From assembly GCF_008692035.1 (NCBI RefSeq), contig NZ_VTFG01000002.1, forward strand, positions 806,001 through 870,000: a DNA stretch of 64,000 nucleotides, read 5' to 3'. The notes beneath the pieces are model-generated. The model was given only the letters and a program-made list of their open reading frames with translations. It was not told the origin of the DNA and made no database searches. Positions 1 through 6,483 of the stretch are shown in pieces. The position numbers and the translations under genes were made by a program. Source of the stretch: Pseudomonas marginalis. Lineage in GTDB: Bacteria > Pseudomonadota > Gammaproteobacteria > Pseudomonadales > Pseudomonadaceae. Position 1 is the first letter of the stretch; each line of letters opens with the position of its first letter.

Positions 1-65
1 AGCGGCCCTAACTTTACATCAAATTGGAGTACACCCGTTAGACGGGAAATGACCTCTTCGTTCAT
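1..65 (-). CDS. Partial CDS at left edge, 5' end only (possible phage tail gene)
   Basis: A leftward reading frame starts with ATG at 65-63 and stays open for 21 codons to the window edge. The ATG overlaps the TGA of the preceding gene as ATGA, the same coupling seen between the other genes of this operon, which is why I accept so short a piece. The visible protein begins MNEEVISRLTGVLQFD. This start and the position after a run of small genes would suit a phage tail tape-measure protein, but 21 residues cannot establish that. Confidence 0.5.
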   Translation of the reverse strand, partial: MNEEVISRLTGVLQFDVKLGP

Positions 66-469
66 TGGCCACCTCCGAACGAGTGTCGAACCAATGTTGG
101 CGAGTAGTCCTCAAGCAATTTATCCAGGGTGGAACTAAACACAGAAGAGCCGACACCCTCGTAAAGCACCTCACCCATGGTGAATAGTCTCAAGCGATTA
201 TTGCTCAGCAAGAACAGGGGTACATGAGCGATTACAGGACGACTGCCAGCGATTGCGATAACGTGCGATCCATCCGAACAGTTAAACCAAGCCAGTTTGT
301 AAGCTTGTTCGCCATAGACGCGCCTTACTGTAGTTTTGAAATTACCAAGGACGTGTTGGATGTCGATGGTGCTATCTGATTTGATTCTAAAGATAATGCG
401 GCGTGGAGCGGGTTCTGCAAGTTTGGTGATGCGTGCCACCAGTTGTTCCGGTATTACCAGTTTTTTCAT
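62..469 (-). CDS. Hypothetical protein, accessory operon gene 4
   Basis: A 135-residue soluble protein that I do not recognise. I chose ATG 469 (protein begins MKKLVIPEQL) over an in-frame ATG at 499 because it overlaps the TGA of the upstream gene as ATGA and has AGGA about 9 nt ahead. The sequence mixes short hydrophobic strands with basic patches (around residues 15-60) and has no signal peptide or transmembrane helix. Base composition is less GC-rich than the core genes to the right. The operon context suggests a prophage or other mobile element, with the next gene coupled in the same way. Confidence 0.7.
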   Translation of the reverse strand: MKKLVIPEQLVARITKLAEPAPRRIIFRIKSDSTIDIQHVLGNFKTTVRRVYGEQAYKLAWFNCSDGSHVIAIAGSRPVIAHVPLFLLSNNRLRLFTMGEVLYEGVGSSVFSSTLDKLLEDYSPTLVRHSFGGGQ

Positions 470-783
470 TGGTCGTCCTTTGGCGGTAAGTAGACCCAAC
501 TCCCTTGAGGCAATCCATACATTGCAATGGGCAACGTAAATGAACGGGACATAAGGTTGGGATGAGCATGATTGAATTCATTAAGAGCCTTGAAGATTAC
601 GGAATCAGAGAACTCTGCCGACGACATAATCAATACCACTCCTGTAGATGCGTGTATGGTCTCTGGAGCGCTTCGAGGGGTTGGGCCTTGCGCTGATGAG
701 GATTCGTTCTTGGTTACCGCTACAGGCTCCTGTAGAAGCTCCGGGCGGTACTTGGTCAATAGCAACTTGGTTAGCCCATCCAT
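466..783 (-). CDS. Hypothetical protein, accessory operon gene 3
   Basis: A 105-residue protein of unknown function. Its ATG at 783-781 shares one base with the TAA of the upstream gene (TAATG), and its TGA overlaps the next ATG, so it is translationally coupled on both sides. Residues about 20-45 are rich in Ser, Pro and Thr and probably form a linker. The second half is more hydrophobic and compact. No family motif is visible. The tight packing argues that it is real despite its size. Confidence 0.65.
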   Translation of the reverse strand: MDGLTKLLLTKYRPELLQEPVAVTKNESSSAQGPTPRSAPETIHASTGVVLIMSSAEFSDSVIFKALNEFNHAHPNLMSRSFTLPIAMYGLPQGSWVYLPPKDDQ

Positions 784-1328
784 TAAGAGCGCTTCCCTTT
801 AGTTGGCGCTGGAACTGGGGCGGCTTCTGTTGGCTTGAAGGTTTCACGAATCTGCTTTTCAACTGCCGCTCTACGCTCTGCTTCTGCTTTAGCCAAATCT
901 CGCTCTTCGCGGGCACGGTCCACTTTCAGCTGAGCGTCCACCTGTGCCTGTATAAACAGTTCGTTGTGCTGCTCAACTTCTGCGTAATACTGGACTGTCA
1001 CATCCTGGGCGATCTGCTCAAGCGCTGCTTTGATATCTGATTCTGGCTTGAAGAAGTAGATGTCGAAACGGCTATGGTCAATCTGTACCACTGATAGCGG
1101 GTGAATCTGGTAGCCCTTATGTACCTGCTCAAGATAAGTTGGCAGGATGTCTAAGGGATGAGGGCAGAAGAATACCACTGTACCGCCGTCAACTTGTTTG
1201 GGTACTGCTCGCCCAGTTACCGGATCAGTTCCAGCATTCATATCAAGACCGCTCTTGCGGTCTCTGTAGCCCGCCTGGGCACTCTCGATGCGAGCTTGAA
1301 GCTCTACTGAATCTGGCTGTTTAAGCAT
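783..1328 (-). CDS. Hypothetical protein with C-terminal charged helix, accessory operon gene 2
   Basis: A 181-residue protein. Residues about 1-90 look globular. Residues about 95-165 form a long, strongly charged helix rich in Ala, Glu, Arg and Lys that is probably a coiled coil. The tail is Pro-rich and basic, ending PTKGKRS. The ATG lies 8 nt inside the end of the upstream zinc-finger gene, and the stop overlaps the next start. I do not recognise the family. A structural or scaffold role in a phage particle would fit such a shape, but this is only a guess. Confidence 0.7.
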   Translation of the reverse strand: MLKQPDSVELQARIESAQAGYRDRKSGLDMNAGTDPVTGRAVPKQVDGGTVVFFCPHPLDILPTYLEQVHKGYQIHPLSVVQIDHSRFDIYFFKPESDIKAALEQIAQDVTVQYYAEVEQHNELFIQAQVDAQLKVDRAREERDLAKAEAERRAAVEKQIRETFKPTEAAPVPAPTKGKRS

Positions 1329-1602
1329 GTTGTATTTCTCCTGTTTGGGCTGGGGGTTTATGGATGATCTTTCTCATGTCGTCTGTGAGGCAGTTTTCTA
1401 CAAGGGAAGTTAACTCTTCCAAAGTCTTATCTTCGACATCACGAAACTCTACAGACAACAATCCAATGACGACTGTCTTGTTCTTGTTGCGACGGTGATA
1501 CTCAGTGTTGCACTTTGGGGAACAGTACAAAGAGCGAGCCGTTCTACTCTGGTACTCTTTCTTGCATGCAGGGTTTTTGCACGTGCGTGTAACGTGGGCC
1601 AT
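1321..1602 (-). CDS. Small zinc-ribbon-like protein, accessory operon gene 1
   Basis: A 93-residue protein, first gene of the leftward accessory operon. The N-terminus has four cysteines (C8, C13, C27, C31; spacing CX4C-X13-CX3C) followed by a basic run HRRNKNK, which suggests a small zinc-binding fold that contacts nucleic acid. The rest is acidic and leucine-rich (about residues 50-78). A good ribosome site, GAGGAAA, sits about 8 nt before the ATG. It follows an intrinsic terminator at 1659-1690, so it is expressed only by read-through or by a nearby promoter. The exact family is unknown. Confidence 0.7.
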   Translation of the reverse strand: MAHVTRTCKNPACKKEYQSRTARSLYCSPKCNTEYHRRNKNKTVVIGLLSVEFRDVEDKTLEELTSLVENCLTDDMRKIIHKPPAQTGEIQHA

Positions 1603-1658
1603 GTTTGGCTTTCCTCTTTAATTTGTGGTGGAAACGTGCGGGACTGATTTGCGGGTAC

Positions 1659-1690
1659 AAAAAAAGGCAGTAGCTGTGGGCGCCTGCCTT
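1659..1690 (-). terminator. Intrinsic terminator or attenuator ahead of the accessory operon
   Basis: On the minus strand, a 7-bp stem AAGGCAG/CTGCCTT with a 13-nt loop is followed directly by a run of T. It lies between the sigma-70 promoter at 1898-1927 and the first gene at 1602. It would therefore end a short untranslated transcript or attenuate the operon. Confidence 0.7.
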
Positions 1691-1891
1691 AGTTTGGTGT
1701 CGATGCTTGTTGCCCATTCGAAGAGCCAAGGGCTGTGGCCGACACAAAGTCCGCACTCTGTGTCTACGTAGTTGGGCCACTCACTACGTGGGAGCTGGAC
1801 GGTGGATCGCCGGGCCGGGTAAGCGAACTCTTACGAGCTTGCTAGGAGAAATGGCGGGCCTTGCAGGGAAGAAATAAAAACTCCCTATCTA
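1659..1891 (-). ncRNA. Candidate structured leader or small RNA
   Basis: A transcript from the promoter at 1898-1927 to the terminator at 1659-1690 would be about 230 nt long. It has at least four more hairpins: 1865-1886 (AGGGA/TCCCT), 1819-1834 (GTAAG/CTTAC), 1766-1789 (ACGTAGT/ACTACGT, perfect 7 bp) and 1741-1764 (GACACA/TGTGTC, extended by a wobble). I find no convincing reading frame, tRNA cloverleaf or known riboswitch core. It may be a free small RNA or a regulated leader. Confidence 0.4.
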
Positions 1892-1897
1892 CACACC

Positions 1898-1927
1898 ATT
1901 CTAACACGGCAAAACAGGATTTGTCAA
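1898..1927 (-). promoter_or_regulatory. Sigma-70-type promoter for the accessory operon or leader RNA
   Basis: The minus strand carries a consensus -35 TTGACA (1927-1922) and a -10 TAGAAT (1903-1898) separated by 18 nt. Transcription would start near 1891 and run left into the structured leader and the accessory genes. The surrounding DNA (about 1860-1965) is markedly AT-rich compared with the core genes. Confidence 0.65.
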
Positions 1928-2012
1928 GCATATCCAAACAAATAAAGCAACTATTTTCTATTTAGTGCGACGAACGGCAAGCATCCGTCAGCATCAATCA
2001 ATGATCGGCCAG

Positions 2013-2028
2013 CACAATGAACATTGTG
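2013..2028. promoter_or_regulatory. Perfect inverted repeat, possible operator
   Basis: CACAATG-AA-CATTGTG is a perfect 7-bp inverted repeat with a 2-nt centre. It lies in the 596-bp stretch without a gene (1603-2198) between the leftward accessory promoter and the rightward lipoprotein gene. The form suits a dimeric repressor site. Apart from this, the promoter and RNA above, and a second palindrome at 2140-2149, I see nothing in that stretch. Confidence 0.3.
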
Positions 2029-2139
2029 GCGGTGCTCCCGGACGGCGCTTATGGCACGTCACCGCCTGCCTGACTGTATCGGCTCTGGAGTGGCTCAGGT
2101 ACGCTCAGCAAAGCAACAATTACAGCTGAGTAGTGAATT

Positions 2140-2149
2140 GTTGTACAAC
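2140..2149. promoter_or_regulatory. Palindrome GTTGTACAAC upstream of the lipoprotein gene
   Basis: A perfect 10-bp palindrome lies 50 bp before the lipoprotein start. TTGTACAA cores occur in operators of several regulator families. Its role here is unproven. Confidence 0.2.
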
Positions 2150-2198
2150 TTCAAGAAGTGTTGTTCCAGCTATCTCTAACCACCACAGGACTCACGCC

Positions 2199-2681
2199 AT
2201 GCTTCGGATCTACAGCTTGATGCTGGCGTTAACCTTCGGCCTGACCGGTTGCGCCTCCTGGTTCGAAGACGATTCGCCCCCGCCCCACGTTTCCCTGGTG
2301 AAAGTCGAAGTGGTGCGGGCCAAGCTGCTGGAGCAGAAATTCAAGCTGTACTTTCGCGTGGATAACCGCGACGACTCTGACCTGACCGTGCGTGGGCTGA
2401 TCTACAAGGTCACCCTGGATGACTTTGTGCTCACCGAAGGCGAGTCCAATGAATGGCTGACGGTACCGCCCAAGGGCCATGCATTTTTCAAGGTGTCGGT
2501 GCGCACCAACCTCTGGCCGCAGATCCGCGACGTGGTGCAGATGCTGAAAAAACCCGACCAGCCTGTGCCGTATCGTCTGGAGGGTGAACTGAAAACCGGA
2601 TTATTCATCGGTTATGACGTGCAGGTGAACCACAATGGCGAGATAATCCCCGGCGATTTTATTCCGGAGCGACATCGATGA
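2199..2681 (+). CDS. LEA-type-2/WHy-domain lipoprotein
   Basis: A 160-residue predicted lipoprotein. The signal peptide ends in a lipobox LTGC with Cys18. The next residues (Ala, Ser) give no inner-membrane retention signal, so an outer-membrane anchor is likely. The mature part reads as the all-beta LEA14/WHy type fold (strands such as KFKLYFRVDN and LTVRGLIYKVTL), known from desiccation and stress proteins, with unknown ligand. I start at ATG 2199, which follows an AGGA and makes the signal peptide normal in length. A longer frame from 2133 would bury it. The end overlaps the next gene by ATGA. Confidence 0.8.
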   Translation: MLRIYSLMLALTFGLTGCASWFEDDSPPPHVSLVKVEVVRAKLLEQKFKLYFRVDNRDDSDLTVRGLIYKVTLDDFVLTEGESNEWLTVPPKGHAFFKVSVRTNLWPQIRDVVQMLKKPDQPVPYRLEGELKTGLFIGYDVQVNHNGEIIPGDFIPERHR

Positions 2682-2878
2682 CTCAGCAACCCCATGTCCA
2701 TGGTCCTGACTGCAACCATGATCATGATCACCATGATCACGACCACGGCCATGTCCACGGCCCGAACTGCGGCCACGCTCACCAGGAGCCGGTGCGCAAT
2801 GCGTTGAAGGACGTTGGCCGCAACGATCCTTGCCCGTGCGGCAGTGAGAAGAAATTCAAGAAGTGCCACGGCGCGTAA
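2678..2878 (+). CDS. His-rich SEC-C metal-binding mini-protein
   Basis: A 66-residue protein in two parts. Residues 6-35 hold eleven histidines plus Cys12 and Cys31, framed by two copies of a VHGPxCxH motif (7-14 and 26-33). The C-terminus (about 48-66) is a SEC-C motif, DPCPCGSEKKFKKCHG, the zinc-binding tail known from SecA. It is translationally coupled (ATGA) to the lipoprotein. The composition indicates binding of zinc, nickel or a similar metal. A storage, delivery or SecB/ribosome-linked role is inference. The SEC-C assignment itself is firm. Confidence 0.85.
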   Translation: MTQQPHVHGPDCNHDHDHHDHDHGHVHGPNCGHAHQEPVRNALKDVGRNDPCPCGSEKKFKKCHGA

Positions 2879-2905
2879 ATCGCGCTGAGGGCCCACGTGT
2901 GTGTG

Positions 2906-2921
2906 AGGGAGTTCGCTCCCT
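2906..2921 (+). terminator. UUCG hairpin after the SEC-C gene
   Basis: AGGGAG-TTCG-CTCCCT makes a very stable tetraloop hairpin 28 nt after the SEC-C stop codon. Only TT follows it, so termination is likely to be weak. The GGGAG...CTCCC core also resembles a decayed REP element. Confidence 0.4.
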
Positions 2922-3053
2922 TCCACAGCTGCATCGCATTCCAAATCGAAAGCGTCTAAGGGTAGACGCAAATGTTTGATTGAATTTCCACCCTCCCACC
3001 TTTACCTATACCTACAGGCATTCGCTCAAGCATCACCACTTTTGGAGAGCTTC

Positions 3054-3698
3054 ATGATCGACCTGTATTACTGGACCACCCCCAACGGTCACAAAGTATC
3101 GCTGTTCCTGGAAGAAGCCGGTCTGCCCTACAACGTGCACCCGATCAACATCGGCCAGGGCGACCAGTTCAAGCCGGACTTCCTGAAGATTGCCCCCAAC
3201 AACCGCATCCCGGCCATCGTCGATCAGAACCCGAGCGACGGCGGCGCGCCGATCTCGCTGTTTGAATCCGGCGCGATCCTGCTGTACCTCGCGGAAAAAA
3301 CCGGCCAATTCATTCCAAAAGACCTGCGCGGTCGCCAGGAAGCCCTGCAATGGTTGTTCTGGCAAATGGGCGGACTCGGGCCGATGGCGGGTCAGAACCA
3401 TCATTTCAGCCAGTTCGCACCGGAGAAAATCCCCTACGCGATCAAGCGCTACGTAGATGAAACCGCCCGTCTGTACGGTGTGCTGGACCGACGTCTGGCG
3501 GACCGTGCGTTCGTGGCGGGTGAGGACTACAGCATTGCCGATATGGCGATCTATCCGTGGATCGTTTCCCACAAATGGCAGAGCCAGCGCCTGGAAGATT
3601 TCCCACACGTTCATCGCTGGTTCAATAGCATCAAGGAACGGCCAGCGACGGTTCGGGCGTATGAATTAGTCCAAAAGGTCAATCCGCCTGAATCCTGA
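3054..3698 (+). CDS. yfcG: Glutathione S-transferase, YfcG-like disulfide reductase
   Basis: A 214-residue cytosolic GST close to E. coli YfcG, a glutathione-dependent disulfide-bond oxidoreductase of the Nu class. The N-terminal thioredoxin-like domain opens MIDLYYWTTPNGHKVSLFLE, with the TPNGHK glutathione loop, the cis-proline IPAIVD and the LFESGAILLYLAEKTG motif. The helical domain has QWLFWQMGGLGPMAGQNHHF and the capping stretch YSIADMAIYPW. ATG 3054 matches the family start; an upstream in-frame ATG at 2976 adds an unrelated tail. Its place beside quiP recalls the PA1032-PA1033 pair of P. aeruginosa. Confidence 0.9.
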   Translation: MIDLYYWTTPNGHKVSLFLEEAGLPYNVHPINIGQGDQFKPDFLKIAPNNRIPAIVDQNPSDGGAPISLFESGAILLYLAEKTGQFIPKDLRGRQEALQWLFWQMGGLGPMAGQNHHFSQFAPEKIPYAIKRYVDETARLYGVLDRRLADRAFVAGEDYSIADMAIYPWIVSHKWQSQRLEDFPHVHRWFNSIKERPATVRAYELVQKVNPPES

Positions 3699-3840
3699 CC
3701 TGAAGTCGTGCGCGGTCAACAGGTGGGAGGGGCGGTGCGACTCAAGATCTAACGCTTTACCCAAACTCCTGCTTGCGTCGTTTCACCGCGCTCACTAACG
3801 TAGCGCCTTTACTGACGCTACCCCCCGCAGGAGCTTTGCC

Positions 3841-6282
3841 ATGGCCTCGCCAGCCCTCTCACATTTTCTTCCCCGGTTCGGCGTTGCCGCGGCAGTGGCC
3901 AGTGCATTAAGCCTGGCCGGTTGCCAGCTCCAGAGCACCCAGGACACCCTGCCGCCAGTGGCCGGCGTGCAGCCGATCAAGGGCCTCGCACAGAATGTTT
4001 CGATACGCCGCAACGCCCAGGGCATGCCGCTGATCGAAAGCAACACTTTCCACGACGCGCTGTTCAGCCTCGGTTATGTACACGCCAGTGACCGTATCAC
4101 CCAGATGGTCACCCTGCGCCTGCTGGCCCAGGGCCGCCTGGCGGAAATGTCCGGGCCTGAGGTGCTGGATGTGGACCGCTTCATGCGCGCGGTCAACCTG
4201 AAAAAAAGCGCCGGCGAGCTGTACAACGCCTCGTCGCCGCGTCTCAAGCGCTTCTTCGAAGTGTATGCCCGTGGCGTCAATGCCTACCTGTTCCGCTACC
4301 GCGACAAGCTGCCGCCGGACCTGGCCCAGACCGGCTACAAGCCTGAGTACTGGAAGCCGGAAGATTCGGCGCTGCTGTTCTGCCTGCTGAATTTCAGCGA
4401 GTCGGCCAACCTGCAGGAAGAGCTGGCGTCGTTGCTGCTGGCGCAAAAGGTCGGCGTGGACAAACTCGCCTGGCTGACACCGAGCGCGCCGGATGAGCCG
4501 ATCCCCCTGGCCGAAGCCGAAAAACTCAAGGGCGTGAACCTCAGCCAGATCACCGGCCTGGCCGGGCTGGACACGGTCAGCCAGCAATTGAGCAGCCTCA
4601 ACTCGCTGGCGGTTACCACGTCGAGCAACTGGGCCATCGGCCCGCAACGCAGTCGCAGCGGCAAGAGCCTGCTGGCAGGCGACCTCGCCGCCCAGCCGCA
4701 GGCGCCGTCACCGTGGAACTACGTGCAGATTCGCGCACCGAAATACCAGGCCGTCGGCGCCTCGATTGCCGGCCTGCCGACCCTGTTGTCCGGTTTCAAC
4801 GGCAACGTGGCGTGGAGCATGAGCACGGTCAAGGGCGATACCCAGGACCTGTTCCTGGAGAAGGTCAAACGCCAGGGCAGCGCGTTGTACTACGAGAACA
4901 ACGGAAAATGGCTGCCGGCAGCGGTGCGTAATGAAACTTTCTTCGTCAAGGGTCAACGCTCGATTCGCGAAGTGGTGTACGAAACCCGCCACGGTGCCCT
5001 GCTCAACAGCAGCCAGGCCCTGACCAGCGGTTTTGGCCTGGCCCTGCAAACCGCCGACTTCAAGGATGACAAGAGCCTCGACGCATTCTTCGACCTGTCC
5101 CGCGCGCAAAACGCCGGCAAGGCCTCGGACGCAACCCGCAACATTCGCGCCATTGCCTTGAACATGGTCTTCGCCGACGCCGGCAGCATTGGCTGGCAGG
5201 TCACCGGCCGCTTTCCCAACCGCCGCGAAGGCGAAGGCCTGCTGCCCTCGCCCGGTTGGGATACGCGCTTTGACTGGGACGGTTACGCCGACGCGATGCT
5301 GCACCCCTATGACCAGGACCCGGCCCAAGGCTGGATCGGCACCGCCAACCAACGCACCGCGCCGCGCGGCTACGGCATGCAGCTGTCCAACTCCTGGGAT
5401 GCGCCGGAGCGCAGCGAGCGCCTGGCGCAACTGGCCAATGCGGGCAAGCACGACAACCGCAGCATGATCGCCATGCAATACGACCAGACCACCACCTTTG
5501 CCGCCAAACTCAAGACCATGTTCCAGGCGCCGGGCATGGCCCAGCCCTTGAAGCAGGCGATTGATGCGTTGCCGGCGGCCGACCAGGCCAAGGCACGGGA
5601 AGCACTGAAGCGCCTGATGGCGTTCGACGGCCGCCTGGTATCGACGTCCGCCGACGCGGCGCTCTACGAACTGTTCCTGCAGGAAAGCACCCGGCAGATC
5701 TTCCTCGACGAACTGGGGCCGGAAAACAGTGCCAGCTGGAAAGCCTTTGTCAGCAACGCCAACCTGTCCTATGCCGCCCAGGCCGACCACCTGCTGGGCC
5801 GCGAAGACAGCCCGTTCTGGGACGACGTGCGCACCGCGCAAAAAGAAGACAAACCCGCCATCCTCGCCCGCAGCCTGGCCGCCGCGATCACCGCCGGCGA
5901 GAGCCAACTGGGTGCTGACCACAAGGCCTGGCAGTGGGGCAAGCTGCACAGCACCACCTGGAAAAACACCAGTGGCCAAGTGATTCGCGGCCCGCTGGCG
6001 TCCGGTGGCGACCACAACACCTTGAACCCGGCGCCGTACAGCTGGGGCCAGGACTTCAATACCACCCAGGTGCCGGCGTTGCGCATGATCGTCGACTTCG
6101 GCCAGGTGGAGCCGATGATGGGCCAGGGTGGCATCGGCCAATCCGGCAACCCGGCCAGCCCGAACTACGCCAATGGCATCGACCCGTCGCTGAAGGCGCA
6201 ATACCTGAGCTTCCCGATGCAGCCGCAGAACTTCGAGAAAGTATATGGGAAGGCCAGGTTGACCCTGACCCCAGGCAAGTGA
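3841..6282 (+). CDS. quiP: Acyl-homoserine-lactone acylase QuiP (Ntn hydrolase)
   Basis: An 813-residue penicillin-acylase-family enzyme that removes the acyl chain from long-chain N-acyl-homoserine lactones. The precursor should be cut autocatalytically into alpha and beta chains. The N-terminus has a lipobox-like LSLAGC (Cys28). The beta chain should begin near residues 261-262 in TTSSNWAIGPQRSRSGKSL. Most relatives have Ser-Asn-X-Trp here, so the residue after the aligned nucleophile Ser261 is Ser instead of Asn. The product is about 34 residues shorter than PAO1 QuiP (847), which I attribute to a shortened loop near the GGDHNTL segment. A hairpin, GTAGCG/CGCTAC (3800-3821), precedes the ribosome site. 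Alternative: a related HacB-type acylase. Confidence 0.8.
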   Translation: MASPALSHFLPRFGVAAAVASALSLAGCQLQSTQDTLPPVAGVQPIKGLAQNVSIRRNAQGMPLIESNTFHDALFSLGYVHASDRITQMVTLRLLAQGRLAEMSGPEVLDVDRFMRAVNLKKSAGELYNASSPRLKRFFEVYARGVNAYLFRYRDKLPPDLAQTGYKPEYWKPEDSALLFCLLNFSESANLQEELASLLLAQKVGVDKLAWLTPSAPDEPIPLAEAEKLKGVNLSQITGLAGLDTVSQQLSSLNSLAVTTSSNWAIGPQRSRSGKSLLAGDLAAQPQAPSPWNYVQIRAPKYQAVGASIAGLPTLLSGFNGNVAWSMSTVKGDTQDLFLEKVKRQGSALYYENNGKWLPAAVRNETFFVKGQRSIREVVYETRHGALLNSSQALTSGFGLALQTADFKDDKSLDAFFDLSRAQNAGKASDATRNIRAIALNMVFADAGSIGWQVTGRFPNRREGEGLLPSPGWDTRFDWDGYADAMLHPYDQDPAQGWIGTANQRTAPRGYGMQLSNSWDAPERSERLAQLANAGKHDNRSMIAMQYDQTTTFAAKLKTMFQAPGMAQPLKQAIDALPAADQAKAREALKRLMAFDGRLVSTSADAALYELFLQESTRQIFLDELGPENSASWKAFVSNANLSYAAQADHLLGREDSPFWDDVRTAQKEDKPAILARSLAAAITAGESQLGADHKAWQWGKLHSTTWKNTSGQVIRGPLASGGDHNTLNPAPYSWGQDFNTTQVPALRMIVDFGQVEPMMGQGGIGQSGNPASPNYANGIDPSLKAQYLSFPMQPQNFEKVYGKARLTLTPGK

Positions 6283-6308
6283 CCTGACTTCAACCTGGTG
6301 AAACCGGA

Positions 6309-6409
6309 TCCAAATGTGGGAGGGGGCTTGCCCCCGATAGCGGTGTATCAGTCACCGATGTTTTGACTGAACCACTGCTATCGGGGGCAAGCCCCCTCCC
6401 ACATTTGGA
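6309..6409. repeat. REPIN (inverted pair of REP elements)
   Basis: Two REP copies, TGTGGGAGGGGGCTTGCCCC and its inverse, face each other about 100 bp end to end, with outer arms TCCAAATGTGGG/CCCACATTTGGA. It lies between convergent-free genes quiP and the exonuclease. This is the fluorescens-group REP type mobilised by RAYT transposases; no RAYT gene is in the window. The long hairpin may also act as a transcription terminator. Confidence 0.9.
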
Positions 6410-6483
6410 CTGCATGCATTCCGATAGAACTTCTGCGCTCGCCCCCGCCTCATACCTGATAAGCCCATCGCCCCGGTCACCCC

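Noticed and set aside
1544..1780. 78-codon frame over the candidate structured RNA
   Set aside because: It has a GTG start, very basic composition, no ribosome site, and runs through the terminator and into the zinc-finger gene in another frame.
1690..1860. Possible tRNA gene or tmRNA piece in the leader, suggested by TTCGAA and TTCG loops
   Set aside because: No acceptor stem or T-arm pairing could be drawn on either strand.
2678..2880. CRISPR or tandem array suggested by repeated CATGATCATGAT
   Set aside because: The repeats encode the His/Asp-rich segment of a protein, with no spacers.
2906..2921. A full REP element after the SEC-C gene
   Set aside because: Only the GGGAG/CTCCC core with a UUCG loop is present; too short to call a REP copy, so it is listed as a hairpin.
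4708..6201. 497-codon open frame antisense to quiP
   Set aside because: Very Ala/Val/Arg/Gly-rich and without motifs; explained by the codon bias of quiP.
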